Positions 46,331-59,242 of a DNA stretch of 64,000 nt are shown here, piece by piece; the first letter of the stretch is position 1, and every line of letters starts with the position of its first letter. Under the pieces are notes generated by a model. That model did not search any database. It had not been told where the DNA came from and saw nothing but the letters and a program-made list of their open reading frames with translations. The DNA is taken from NCBI GenBank assembly GCA_037179335.1, contig JAKZHN010000002.1, positions 1,116,001 through 1,180,000 on the forward strand. The letters are read 5' to 3'. The stretch is from Cyclaneusma minus (lineage: Eukaryota > Ascomycota > Leotiomycetes > Marthamycetales > Marthamycetaceae). The translations under genes and the position numbers were made by a program.

Positions 46331-47781
46331 ATGGACGAGTTCACTGACCCTCGCCAGGATCGATCTACATTATGGGAAAATGGTGTGATCCTCGAGAAGA
46401 ACAATTCTCGGCGCGCTCTACGAAAATCATGTGATCGATGCCATGAGTTAAAGCTCAAATGTCATGGCAGCAACTCGTCGCGCACTCCATGTGAACGCTG
46501 TCTTCGGGCGATACAGACATGTGTGTACAGCACCAGATCTGTCCGACAACGACCAATGAGAAGGAAAAACTCAGATAAGCGAGAAGGCGCAGAGATTGGA
46601 CCCCTCGCACAGGCAATACCACAGCATGGCACACAGGCAGGGGGCAGCGACAGTGTCATTGTAACATCTTCGCTAGACCTCACCGCCAACAACACCGACG
46701 GCGTCGCTGTCATGTCTCCGCTAGACGTCACAGCCAACAACGACGCCTCATACCATCCGTTGGACTGCCAGGACTGGTCCTTCATGGATTGGCCCACGAT
46801 GATGAATTATCCCGATCCGCTACCAACAGATGATCTTGCCAAGCCTTCCATGCCAGGGAGTGTTTCTAGCTACCAACGTTCAAACGATGGAGGCCGAGAT
46901 TTACAAGGCGAACCAGAGGGTCTTGCACGAATTTCGGAAGAGCTCGAGGAGACTCTTCTGCACGCAACCACAACTTGGCGTGTGCAAGACATTCAAACCT
47001 GTATGTCGTTCATTTCTATGTCGCCCAATACTCCATGTGAGGGCAGGATGTACCATACTTGAGCAGGGCTGCACTAACTCAAGACTCCATAGATCCCATT
47101 GGCGAGGTATTTGACATCTTCGAATCGCTATCTGAGGCGCTGCACTCCTTTGGTCCCACGCTGCGGAGTCCTGGTGGAGAGACCACGTCCTCGGTCCTGG
47201 GTGACACTCTGAGACTACGTCCAACATTCCTCGCTGCAACTTGTTACGTTCTGTGCGTCAAGATCATGACCTCCGTCGCCGATGTGCTTCAGAAGAATTT
47301 GACGACGGCTATGAAGAGCGACTGGGTCTCGCCACTCGACACGGGCAACGACGGCTTTCCTAGCCGGTCAGGTACTTCGCATTCTTCCATCGTACTTGGC
47401 AACATACTCCCGCGTCTGGATACACTTAGACATTCGCTGGCAGTGGCGTGCCTTACTCTGCGGAAAGGCATTGGACAGCTACGCGATATCGAAGAGGCCC
47501 TCAACATACCACATGCGCAGGGTGTGTCCACAGATGCCGTAACCCTACTCACGGAGCGGACACCAGGCAAAAGACGAGAGTCTACGGTATTGGATACAGG
47601 GGCCGTTCCGCCTTGCATATATATCAGTTCAGGATGCGTGTCGAGACTTGTAGCAGTGTTGTGGCAAGAAGAAGAATTGGCTCCCGATACAGGGGCGTCA
47701 ACGAATACACTGGCAAAGTTGCGTGGATTTCAGAACGAAATTATGGGCCTAGCTAAGGAGTACAAGGTATTGGATGTTTGA
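46331..47781 (+). CDS. Zn2Cys6 transcription factor, AflR-like, cluster regulator
   Basis: Two exons, 46331-47000 and 47093-47781 (intron GTATGT ... CACTAAC ... CATAG, 92 bp), give 452 residues. The binuclear zinc cluster is complete: CDRCHELKLKC then CERCLRAIQTC, with Cys at about 34, 37, 44, 54, 57 and 64 (C-x2-C-x6-C-x9-C-x2-C-x6-C), followed by a basic linker. The C-terminal half, with a Cys-rich helix (TCYVLCVKIMTSVADVL), resembles the AflR-type activation region. ATG 46331 has a strong context (A at -3, G at +4) and starts 33 residues before the first Cys; ATG 46220 in the same frame is the alternative (489 residues). Such proteins bind CGG-containing promoter sites in the nucleus and activate their secondary-metabolite cluster. 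It converges with the PKS gene. The 3' LTR ends 249 bp upstream. Confidence 0.9.
47001..47092 (+). other. Intron of the transcription-factor gene
   Basis: Donor GTATGT, branch CACTAAC, acceptor CATAG; splicing restores one reading frame. Confidence 0.88.
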
Positions 47782-48276
47782 ATCTTAGGTCAGTGATATG
47801 AATGGTGATACTCTCAAATTGGCCTGGTGATTCGATTCTTTTCACACGTTCGTTCCGTAGGTCAACATATATCATACGCCTGGGCTTTCCACGGTTGCTA
47901 TGAGGGCTGAAGAGCTATCCTGCTGGAGGGTCATGAAGCCGCCTTACTGCCTATATGGTACCAGTGCAACTTAATACCTGAGTACTTAGCAATTAGGCCT
48001 TTTACAGACACCTTTCTTTTGTAAACGACAATTTGGCTCCTATTGTCATTGCTACCAACTGCAGTATACATATGTAGCTGTTTCGCGGACAGCTTAGTCT
48101 GTTGACTAGAGCAGTCGAGTTGGCGAATGAAGACAAAACAAAAGGACCACTGTGATTCTCAGACTCTGGAGCGTCTAACTATTTATTTCCAAGCCTCCTT
48201 GTTTTGTACACAACAAGGAGCCACCTGACCCGATGGACTGTCAAACCCCAGGTGCCACCCGTTTCCACCAAACCCC
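47782..48276. other. Convergent intergenic region
   Basis: Lies between the 3' ends of the regulator (plus) and PKS (minus). No open frame or RNA is recognised; presumably holds both 3' UTRs. Confidence 0.6.
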
Positions 48277-51200
48277 TCATGCTAGCTTCAATGCTGGATT
48301 CATGGAGAACATGGACAGAATAGACACATAGCTCTCCAAGAAAGCTTTGGCCTGTTGAGGCCCGTACCAAGCAGCCTGAAGCTTCACGGTGATGAGCGGA
48401 TCCCTCGTTGGGTCATCGGACATCTCGAGCACCACGTCGTAAGGCGTCCGCTCCCGCGCAGCGATCACCTCTGTCATGCTGGCGCTTCCGATGGATCCAC
48501 TTTCGGCCTGTCCCTGCTTATAGTCAAAAACAGCCTGGAACAAGGGGGCATGTTCTTGTGAGGTGGCGTCATCCCCAAAGGCGGGCAGTGCCAAGTCCAT
48601 GCGGTCCAGAATCACGCCGTAGGGCACCCGAGCATGTTGCATTGCCTCGCGAAGCCGAGACTTGGTGTCAGTCAGGTGCTCCGAGAACGTGTTGGCTGCC
48701 ACGAAGCTGTCGAATCGCAATGGTAACAAGTTAGCGAAGTAGCCCATGGCGGCGACTTCCTCCATTGTGGTGCGGTTGGTGTCGGCTATACCGATGGTGA
48801 AGTCGGTACTCCCCGTCAAACGCGCCAGTAACACATTGTACGCGGCCAGATAGAAATGCATTGGCGTCGCCTTGTGCTTTCTACTACGCTCTTTGATGCG
48901 GAATGCGACCATGGGATCTAAGCGAGCTATCGCCTCATGCTGCTGCCAGTCACGCCTTTGTTGCTCTTGACCTTGATCTTCTTGTGATGCATCATCATCA
49001 CTCTTCCAGAGCGGCTGCATCAGCGGCAACTGGAGCGGAATGTGGCCAGGAGATGCCGGTGAAGCTGAAGATGATTTGGTGTGCATGGCGACCCAGAACG
49101 CAATATCTTCATCCATTGACCCATTCTCCCACTCGTGTCGTTGTCGCAAAGCAAGGTCGACGAACTGTGTTGAAGGCTGCTTCAGTTTCACCCCATTGTA
49201 GAGTTGCGCTGCCTCGACAAACAGGTTTTCGGTGGTGGACCCGTCTCCGCAGAGTCGGTGATAGGCAACCACTAGAAGATGGTCGTCCGTGGACCAATGA
49301 TAATCAACAAGCCTCAATGTGTCTGCTGCTTCAAGGTCATACTTGGTGTGCTGGAGCTGTTGGTAGCCTTCCATCGCCGCTGCTCGGTCAGCAACGCGCA
49401 CGACCTTGACAGCCTTCGAATTGGGACGATTGAAGACGGTTTGCACTGGAGTGCTTTTTCCGTCATCATCCTTCACGACGGCAAATCCTGTTCGGAAAAT
49501 CTCGTGGCGTTGCATTGACTCGATGAAAGCCTTCCGGAGCCGGTTCAAGTCGATGGTGCCTTTCATGAACATCCCGATGGTGCTGTTGAAGATGGTCGGA
49601 TCCCGAGCTATGCTCTGAAGTCGCCAAGAATAGTCCTGGGCCAAAGACAATTTTTCATGACGAATGATAGCCATCTCGTGTGCTTCAAGTTGGACATCCC
49701 CATCTTCATCCTCGGCGGATGAATTGTCCAATTGCGTACCAGGCGTGGATGAGTCGCTATCTTTTGGCGTGGTCGGAGATGTATCGTCACCCTCCATGCT
49801 CATGACGCCGTCTACCAAGGGAATGGCGCTTCGCGGCAGCCGCATGGCCGCATCAACGGCAAGGTCAGCCACCGAGGCACCTCCCAGGACTTTGAGAAGC
49901 GGAAGGTCGAGATGAAGGTGCTTGGAGAACCAAGAACCGACAGTCACGGCTCCGAGTGAATCGACACCTTGGTCGATTAGGGGAATGGTAGGATGCACGC
50001 TCTCTCCATCAGGAATCTGTAGCGTGGTGCGCAATTTACTCGATAGGCCGTCTGCATTCCAGTCAGCTCTGTAAAGTACACAATTTGTGGCCACAAGTAA
50101 AATCGAAGATCTGTGCATCGTGGAGATGTCGGCTCACATGTGCCATGGAAAAAGAACAAAAAAGCATCACTCACCGACAACAATCTGCCGCACAACATCC
50201 AGGCTCGTCGCCAGCATCAGCTGTTCCTTCAACGAGCCAACGCTGCCTGACGAGGTTGCGCCACTGCTACTTCGCTGCTCCGGGATCTTGAGGTTGCCAA
50301 CACGAGCATCGTCAAAGAAGACAATGCGATCTTTGAGTGCTGGATCGAGGTCCGGGATGCCGGTGGTCAGTTCGATATCCGACATATCGATGACCGTCTT
50401 GCGAAGTATTGGGTCCTCCTGCCCTCTACCCTGGATTGCGCTTCGGCCAGACACGACGGCCTCGGCGAACAACGTATGCAACTCGTGCTCTTCGACCGAG
50501 TCGAACATGAAGCGGATGGCATTGAAGTCTTCCTCAAGCTCAGCCCTCGTAACAAACCCTACACCGTATACTGCACCAATATCTATCGTCGAGCCCTGTC
50601 ACACCCAGAACACAAATGATGTCAGTTGATTCCGCAGTGCGCACATCTTGGAAGTGAGGGGATGTTGTACTCACCGCGAGCCCGTTCGCAGATCTCTGCT
50701 GTGCCAGACCTTGCAAGAATGCATTGGCAGCGCTGTAATTAGCTTGGCCAGGATTGCCCATGACAGCAACAATGGACGAAAACATGACGAAAAAGTCAAG
50801 CGACTCTTCGCTCGCCGCATCAGAGAATCGCTTGTGAAGAATCTGTGCACCTTGTACCTTTGGCTTCAGAACCATGTCCATCATTAGAAAGTCCATATTC
50901 TTGAGCATCACGTCCTGAAGCACCAGGGGACCAAAGGCAATTCCTCCAATGGGTGGCAGCTTCAGTTCATGCTTGATCTTGGCCAGTCCAGCGTCGACGG
51001 AAGACTCGTCGGCAACGTCCCTATTTTTGCACGATCTGTTAGTAATCTGGGAAGTCGACTCGCCATGGCATTTGAGGTCTAAGGTGGTAAGGGGACCTTG
51101 ATGCGCGATGAGGCATACGTTCGCAAGAAAAAGAGAGGAGGCATACATTGAGAGTACAGTGATGTGCCCACCCAGGCTCTCCACATGAGAAACCCAGCCA

Positions 51201-54200
51201 GGATCCACCTGTGGATTGCGACTTGTCAATACCACGTATTTGGCACCATGGAGGACCATCCAGCGGCACAGCGAACGTCCGAGGTCTCCCGTCAAACCAA
51301 CAAGTAAGTAGGTCTTGTTCCCAGTGAACAGATTGCCGGAATCAATGGGGCGGATTCTTGCCGGCACGCGCCCTTCAGTTTTCCAGTCAAGTACGGTGGA
51401 CAACCCAAGTCGCTCTGTATCCAAGCCAGAAGCCAGGTGCATCGCAGGCAGTATTGTAGTCGGACCCAAGTCATTGACTGCGCATGACTTCAGATGCTCA
51501 ACCGCTGCCGCCAGAAAGTCCCTCAATGAATGATTTGTCTCCTCGGATTCGATGGAAGGACCGGATGAGGCTGCATCATGGACGAGGAGATCATTGCTGT
51601 GCCTCATACAGCTACGCGGAAGGACTCGTTCAAGACGACGTCGCAGATGGCCATCTCCCTGAGGACTCGACATGTCAAAGTATGCCACCAAGTTTGATGG
51701 AAAGGCTTGCTTCAGACGGAGCTCAGTTTCTTTGCCATGGAGCTGGATACAGTCTGCCGGATTCCGCGATGAGCAGGTGGCGTTCACTTGTGTCGACGTT
51801 GTGATGAAGTGGACCGTGATGCCTAGCTTTCTGCACGCCTCACGAATGGCCTCTATAGCAAAGTAGGGTGCTTCGAAAATCAGAACCTGTGCTCCTGAGC
51901 CATAGAAATGCGTGCTCTTGGAGATTGTCGCCGCAAGAATGGCCGCTGCTGCTGGCAACAAGGCGCAACTATCGTTACTCCATGTCTGCAGCGAGTCCGA
52001 CTTTGGTAAGGCAGAGATCCAATCCTTTGGAACAGTGACCACAGAAGCATTGCTTTTTGATATGGCAATCGCTGGTTTCTCACCGGCGGCAGTCATGACG
52101 CTCCCTTGCACAACATAGTAGTGACCCAAGTGTCCAAAACGAATGGCCTTGGAAAGACTGTAACGCACACGAATTGTAGCTTTGTCGTCGGAGCTGTCAT
52201 TTGGGACCTGCCATGTCTCGGCGAATTCGAGATAATAGTGGGCGGCGGCCGATGATGCTTCGTGTAACTGCGTGTGCGCGCGCTTCAATGCAACTGGTGT
52301 CTCGAGAGGATCGAATGATCCCATTATCGCGCGGCGAGCTGAGTTCATCCGATTGTTCCTTGTAATGTCATGCTTGAGACGGGGTACCCATGCGCGTTCT
52401 TTGCACCAGTATATTTCGGGCTCATCTGTCCATGTCGCTGAGGTGACCGTATCATTGCCAAACTCCTCGAGGCGCAGCACTTGTGATGCCACGAATGCGG
52501 AATCCAGTGTGTCGATTGAATCGACGTCGAGAACTTGGATGCCCATGTCTGGATACTCCCTCCGAACCGATCGCAGCATGCCTATGCTGCTAGCTTGGTT
52601 AGGATGATCAACCCATGCGTTGTTCGTGATCCACAGGATGCTACTAGCGTAGACAAGTAGAGACTTGACAGCTTCGAACAAGTCTTCATCCAAGTTGCCA
52701 AAGACTTCGCTGTCAAGGTCGGCAAGTATGAGGAAAGTGGACTTGATCTTCAAGCGAGTGTCATCCAAGACGCTTCCTAGGGTCGTCACCGACGTGATGT
52801 CTCTTTGTGGCAACATAGCAACAGTCTGATCCACGATCTGGCGAGTGCGTGGCAGTCCACCCCCTACAACCACCAACGGCGGATACGTGTCCTTCGCTGG
52901 AACAGACAAAGGTTCGTATAGCCTGTGCATCCGAGAGTCGACTGCATGAGTACTCAGGACGGATGTCGGGAACAAGGTTGCGTCTCGATCGAGGGTACGA
53001 CTATCAATGCCCGAAAAGCCAGTTCCTTTCAGAACTGTGTCCCAGTGGTCGATGGAAACGAACGGCTCCCGAACACGTCCATCGTCCACACCGGCCCACC
53101 AGTCAGAGAAAAGGCCGAAGAGGAATCCAAGGCGAGTATGTCCGGAATGCGTAATTTCAAGAATGACAGCGTGGCCGCCCGGCTTTAGTAGCGACCTGAC
53201 ATTTGCCATGGTATCTTGGAGATTGGGCGTTGCGTGCAGAACGTTGGATGCAATGATAAGATCGTAGGCATGTTCTTGAAAGCCTTGTTCCTTCGGACTG
53301 CGGCGAATGTCAAGTGGCTCGAATATCATTCGATCTTCAACCTCGGCAAATCGTTCGCGAGCTGTCTCAAAAAATCCTGTTGAGATGTCTGTATAGGTGT
53401 AGCTGTTGAAGCCAAGCTGTGGTGTGGAGAGGATGTGTTTGGTGGCCCCGCCAGTTCCAGCGCCTGTGATAGTATGCAATCAATAACTGTTCGAATAGAC
53501 AGTGGGCCTATATGTATGATGTGGAGGCAGATAGTACATACCGATCTCCAGGATGTCCATGTTTTGGAACCGATGGGCAATCTGGTTGACCAACTCCTGA
53601 GCGTAGTGCAGCGCAGGCCCAAAACTCATAGTGTTGCAATAGAATTCAGTCAACAAACCATCATGGTCCATGAGGTCGAAGGGATTGTGGCCACCCAGGA
53701 ATACCGATTGCATGTTTTCGCCGACTCTTTGTACCAAGCGCATATGTGGATGGTTTGCATTGCTGTGCACGGCGAAAATTAGATCAAATGAGTAGACTTA
53801 GGCACTGAAAGATTATGGATGACTGGAGAGAGACTTACGCTGCACAAAGTCGCTGAATGTGCTCCATGGTGTCGTCTTCCCAGGCCTTTTCGTACCACAC
53901 GTTGCCACCTTCCCGAGATTCGACCAGTACGTCCTCGAACCACCGAATCTGGTTCTGCAAGTGGGCGGACACATTCTGGCGGTCCTCAGTGGTCAGAGAA
54001 CTGAGGAAGAAACGCATGTAGAAATGCACAACGCGTTCAATGAGCGGTATAGCTTCCTTGTCTTGGGCTGTCGCCCAGTGTTCGGATCTGTCCAAGAGTG
54101 CATCCGGCGTCAAAGGCCCCCAGGCCCAGCGAGAGAACATGCGGTGATCGGTCGATATAGTCGGTGGTGAGAAGGGCTTGAAGACAATATTCTCGACTTG

Positions 54201-57200
54201 GAAGAGCGTCGTTCTCTCCTTGTCGAAAACGACAATATCACCACTGAGGTAGTCACCCTTGTCGTATGTGTTGATTGTGTTGAATCCTAGCTCCTCGACA
54301 ATACCCGACTCCGCTGCATCTAGGCACAGAGAAGGGACCAGTGCGATCCTGTCGATGTGGGTAGGCACATATAGAGAGCGCAGACGCCGATCACCCGGCG
54401 AGGAGTAGGCTCCGATCACCGTCTGGAAGGCAATGTCTAGGGGAGCTGGGTGCATCAGCAGGACTTGATCTCGCACCTGATCGCGCAGCTCGATGAAGGC
54501 CAGTTCGCCACTAGCTTTAGAGTCGGCTCTCCTTAAGCTCTGCAGACATCGGAAGTCTTTGCTGTAGTCGTATCCCATGGCATCTAGCTCCTTGTAGAAC
54601 GAGCTGATGTTGACCTTGTTCATTTGGAGTTGCTCGGCATCAGACGGAGGCAGCAATGGCGCGTCCGCAGAGCAAGACTCGGAAGATGGACGAGACTTGT
54701 CGGAATATGTTATGACGACCTGCCCACTGGCCGACGCGGAAAGCCCAGTCTCCTTTGCCAAACAGGAATCGATGATTAAACTGAGCAAGAAAGAGCCATC
54801 GATTGGCTCGGCCATCGACTCAATCGACAAATTGAGCTCCACAAGGCTGTTCTCATCTTCGAACGCTACAGCCTTTTTGATGTCCATGTCCATGATCTCG
54901 AGAAGCTGAACGTGGAGACCGCGTTTGGTCGCAATCTGCATGGCAGCCTCCATGGCCATGACGATATATCCAGCAGCTGGGAATACAGTTTGTCCTTGGA
55001 GTGCGTGACCATCGAGCCACTCGAGATCACGCGGCCTGATGAAGTTGGTCCACTGAACCTTTGAAGCAGTATCGTATGCCAACTTTCCCAACAGGAGATG
55101 AGGATGTTGCCCGTGTAGATGCTCATGGGTCGCACGTGACTCAGTCCAGTGGCGTCGAGTATGATCCCATGGATATGCAGGTAGGACTTTTGCTAGGCTC
55201 TTGGACTGCCTTTCTGGCGAGACTTTACTCGTGAAGCTCTCAGCGTTGACACTCGCAACACCGAATCGCTCCCAGAGAAAGCCAAGAGCCGCTGCGAAGG
55301 CTTCCAAGTCGTTCTTGTTTCGTTCCAGGCATCCAGTGTAAGGCAACTCAACACCACCAAGGACGTCTTTGACAGTAGACAGAGTAGGTCCTTTGAGGGC
55401 TGGGTGAGGCCCCACCTCTATGGCCACATCCAGGCCCAAGGTGCGATGAGTGACAACAGCGCGCTGCACGGCTTGTGAGAAAAGCACTGGAGATACCAGA
55501 TTATCTTTCCAGTACTCCGCAGAAATTTGGTCCCTTGTCATCCTTGTGCAGTCCGCGTGTACCGATGAATACCATGCAATTTCATCGCGACCACTCCCTG
55601 CACCGCCTTCATTGCCTGCTCCCTGGAGAGGCTCCGCGGCTCCTGCACAACCGCACTCGACCAGTGCTTGGACATAAGGGTCCGCACATGGTGTCATATG
55701 ATGTGAGTGATATGCCTTGTCCACGCGCAGCTGCCGTGCAAAGACAGACTCGTCATCCAGGACACCTTTGACGTGCTCGATAGCATCTGAATCTCCAGAG
55801 AAGGTGACGCTATCCTGCGAGTTGCTAGCTGCCACACAGACGCGCCCTTCCAACACGTCGAGTTGACAAAGATCCTGAGCGTCTTCGTACGACAAGCTGG
55901 CGGCCAACATGGCACCACTTTGGCCGCTTGGTGAGGCTGCATACTGAGAAGAGACAATGCCGCGAAGGTAGGCGATCCTAATTGCCTGGGCGGCCGTGAT
56001 GAACCCTGCGGCAAACGCACAGGCGATCTCTCCAGAGCTGTGGCCAACAATAGTGGTGAATTGGATGGCGGATGCAGCAAGAAGTTCGATCAACACGATC
56101 TGCATTGCACAGCACAAAGGCTGTGAAATCGTCGCGTTAGTGAAATCGGTGCCGGCGCCTTCTAGCTTGTCCTGCAACTTCCAGGTTGGCCGAAATTTCT
56201 CTGGCAATGTCTGCAAACTGCGGTCCAACTCTTGGATGATTGACCGCACAAACGGCATCCCATGCATCAAACTTCTCAGCATACCTGGCCATTGGGCGCC
56301 TTGACCTGTAAAGATCCCAAGAACTCGAAGCTTGCCCTTGGTGTCGGTACTGAAGTCCGTGACCGCGTTGCCGTCCTCAATCGCGGCCTGCAAAGCAAGA
56401 CAAACGGCTTCTTTGCTGTGGCCGACGATGGCTCGGCGGAATGGGAGGATCGAACGCTGGCGTAGAAGAGTAGATGCCAGATCTTGCAGTTCGATCACAG
56501 ACTCTGTGTGGTTGATCATATCATGAACGCCCTCAAGCGTGGCTTTCAGTGACCGTTGGGACTTGGCCGAGAATACCAAGGGCAAATTGCAGCCATCTGC
56601 TTCGCGAACGCTGCTGTCGGCATGTTCGTCATCCACACTATTCGTTGAGTCAGACTCCATGTACTGTTCGACTATGGCGTGGGCATTTGTGCCACCGAAG
56701 CCTAACGCACGTCACCCGAATTAGCATGTTGACGTGTTTAGTGGTTCTCGCCACCTTCCCATGTTTGCTTGGTCCGATTACAACAATTTGCAAGAGAGGG
56801 CAATTGGATCTCTCTTACCGAAGGAGTTCACGCTGACTCTGCGAGGCTGTCCAGGGGCAACATTCGGCCAAGACGTGGCTTGCGTCGCAATTTTCAAGTG
56901 CTTGTAGAACGGAGCCACTCGCGGGCTCAGCTTGTCAAACAGCAGATTCGGCGGTATAATACCCTTCTGCACAGCGTAGGATGCCTTCATCAGGCCCGCA
57001 ATCCCGGCGGTTCCCTCGGTGTGGCCAATGACTTCCAGCAAACTCATGTTAGCCATTTGCACCAGGCCATTTTGTAGGGTTTAAAAAACAGCAGATCCAC
57101 AAGTGCCACATTGACCAAGGGTATCGCCAAGCGCTGAAGACACTCACCTGTCTTGATGCTGCCAACAAACAAGCGATCTTGCTCGCCCTCAGCGGTGTCT

Positions 57201-58483
57201 TCCTTATCCTTGAAGAATGCTGACGCTATAGCTTCAGCCTCTTGCGGATCGCCAGCGGGGGTTCCAGTTCCTGTAAGCCAGGAGAATAATCGCACCAAGT
57301 TAGTCAAGCACGACAATGTCTGCAATGACATGCCACGAGATCAGCAAGTCGGGACGTACCATGAGCCTCAAAGAACTGACAACGATCCTCTTGTTTCGTG
57401 ATGTCTAGCCCTGCTCGAGCGTACACGGATCGTATCAGAGCCTCCTGCGCACCGTGGCTCGGCATCGTGATACCTGTCGTGCGGCCATCCTGGTTGAGGC
57501 CGGTCTCCCTGATGACGCACTCAATCTGGTCACCGTCACGCAAAGCTTGGCTCAAGGTCTTCAGGATGACTGAGCATACACCTTCCTGATAATAAAGTGA
57601 CACAGCTTAGCACCATATCTCGAAACTCGTCGAATTGTGTGGATGGGTATAAAATTGCGACTTACTCCTCTGGCGTAGCCGTCAGCGTCTGCATCCCACA
57701 TTCTTGAGCGGCCGTTGGGCGACAGCATGTTGAGCTTGCTCTCGAGTACGAAAGTCATAGGACCCAGTATCAGATTGGCACCTGCAGCTACCGCCATTGT
57801 GCTCTGACCGCTTCGGAGCTGCTGTACAGCAAGGTGTACGGCAGCTAGCGACGAGCTGCAAGCTGTGTCAATGGTCATCTATCACATGCACCGCAATGGT
57901 CAGCAACAGTACTACGCATAACATCAAGTGGATATCTAGCGTGCAATAAAAGAACACTCACACTTGGGCCATGCCAGTCGAAAAAGTATGACACACGGTT
58001 TGAGGCGATGCTCACAGCCACGCCGGTGGCTGAATACGTGGGAATATTGTCCAAGTCGCGCGTCGAGACAGTTTCGTAGTCGTGGGTCATCATTCCTACG
58101 TAGACTGCTGTCGAAGTACCCTGGAGGTCCTGAATTCGCATGCCTGCGTTGCAGACAGCCTCGTATACTGTTTCTAATAGTAGCCTCTGCTGCGGATCCA
58201 TGCTATCGGCTTCTCCAGCCTGAATGTTGAAGAAGCCCGCATCGAAAGGACGAAGGTCTTCCTGCAAGAAGTACGCGTACGGTGCATTGGTGCGGCCATG
58301 ATGCGTGCCATCTGGGTGGTAGAAGCTGTCGATGTCGAAGCGATCTCTGGGCACCCTGCTCTGAACATCGCGAGGCCGTTCGAGAAGGTCCCATAATTTG
58401 GAAGGTGTGCTTGCACCGCCGGGAAAGCGGCATCCGCTTCCAACAACGACGATTGGCTCATTCGGGTAGTTAGACTGTGCCAT
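48277..58483 (-). CDS. Highly reducing polyketide synthase with C-terminal condensation domain (KS-AT-DH-MT-ER0-KR-ACP-C)
   Basis: Eleven exons join in frame to 3079 residues: 58483-57962, 57878-57666, 57585-57360, 57270-57148, 57031-56819, 56701-53839, 53762-53542, 53463-51147, 51020-50675, 50595-50175, 50051-48277. Start is ATG 58483 (MAQSNYPNEPIVVVGSG). KS: DTACSSS (Cys181), EAHGTGTPAGDP (His320), IGHTEG (His365). AT: GHSSGE (Ser655). DH: LDGHALQGQ (His998) and PLDIAFQ (Asp1188). C-methyltransferase: LEIGAGTGGAT (about 1459-1469). The 1640-2170 region occupies the structural KR and ER place but lacks a recognisable ER nucleotide-binding motif. KR: GLTGDLG (2183-2189), Ser2314/2315, Tyr2328, Asn2332. 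ACP: GVDSLGA (Ser2520). The C domain starts near 2610. It would build a C-methylated, partly reduced chain in the cytosol. The architecture recalls LovB-type synthases, which use a separate enoyl reductase; none is visible here. All key catalytic residues up to the ACP are present. Confidence 0.96.
51021..51146 (-). other. Intron 8 of the PKS, 126 bp, open in frame
   Basis: Donor GTATGC, acceptor AATAG. Its length is a multiple of three and it has no in-frame stop, so retention would insert 42 residues into the KR domain after ITVLSM. Removal gives the expected KR sequence (VLSMDVADESSV). Confidence 0.75.
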
Positions 58484-59242
58484 ATTTGCCAAGATTGGCC
58501 TAGCAGCCTTGAGGAATGTTTCGCAGGTGGTAATTTTATGTGATCAGAATGACGCTTCAGTCGAAATCAAAGTCAACGTGCCCTCGGATTGAAGATGCGC
58601 GTAAGATACGTGGATTACTATATGCAAGCGTCGGGCTACAGTGACTTGCAACAATGTGCATCTTGAAGAGCCTCAAAGTGACTACTTGGTACTCCGTACA
58701 TTCTCGGAGAATGACGGGGTCTCGGAACCCAAGACCCATATTGTCCTCAGATCACCGGCGTTTGGTGATTTTGCTTTCAATCGGCGTGTTTCGGCGTCAT
58801 CCGGGCCATCGTGCTACCCCAGTAAGTAGGTACTTTGTACCGTAGGAATTAAGCTCGTACAGAATTGAGATATCGTTAATTCCTACGGTAGGTCTACATG
58901 TATCCACTCACATTTTACTACCGTGGTATACCCGTGGCAACCGGTCAGCCCAGATGTGAATAAATTCTCAAGTTTCTGGGGCAAGCTCAGCATATGTCCG
59001 GACTTTCGGCGTCATCGAGAGATGCTTGATAGCTCGTCGACGCGAAACGCCGGGTACGGGATTACTGGTGGAGGGATGGGCGGCCACCTTCCGCCTTTCA
59101 TCCTGCCTTGAACACAACTAACATAATTACTGAATGGTTGCACAATCGGCCGATGTTAGGTTCAAGATTTGACGTTTGATCTCTGAGCTCTCACAGCTGA
59201 ATGTTCTTTTAGTTTCTCAGCAAAAATCGAAATTCCTTCACG
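58484..59242. promoter_or_regulatory. Divergent promoter of PKS and P450
   Basis: 759 bp separate the two start codons, facing away from each other. It contains the inverted repeat at 58838-58890. A shared promoter would allow co-induction by the regulator at 46331-47781. No other ORF with family features is seen inside. Confidence 0.65.
58838..58890. promoter_or_regulatory. Perfect 15-bp inverted repeat, candidate regulator site
   Basis: TACCGTAGGAATTAA (58838-58852) and its exact reverse complement (58876-58890) are separated by 23 bp. Each arm holds a CCG or CGG core, which Zn2Cys6 dimers commonly bind. It sits about midway between the two divergent starts. A tiny palindromic repeat of other origin is the alternative. 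Confidence 0.5.

Noticed and set aside
48277..50051. Possibility of a PKS-NRPS hybrid
   Set aside because: The protein stops right after the condensation domain; no adenylation, T or reductase domain follows before 48277.
49100..56500. Many open frames of 60-180 codons on the plus strand opposite the PKS
   Set aside because: They are shadows of high-GC third positions in a verified multi-domain coding sequence.
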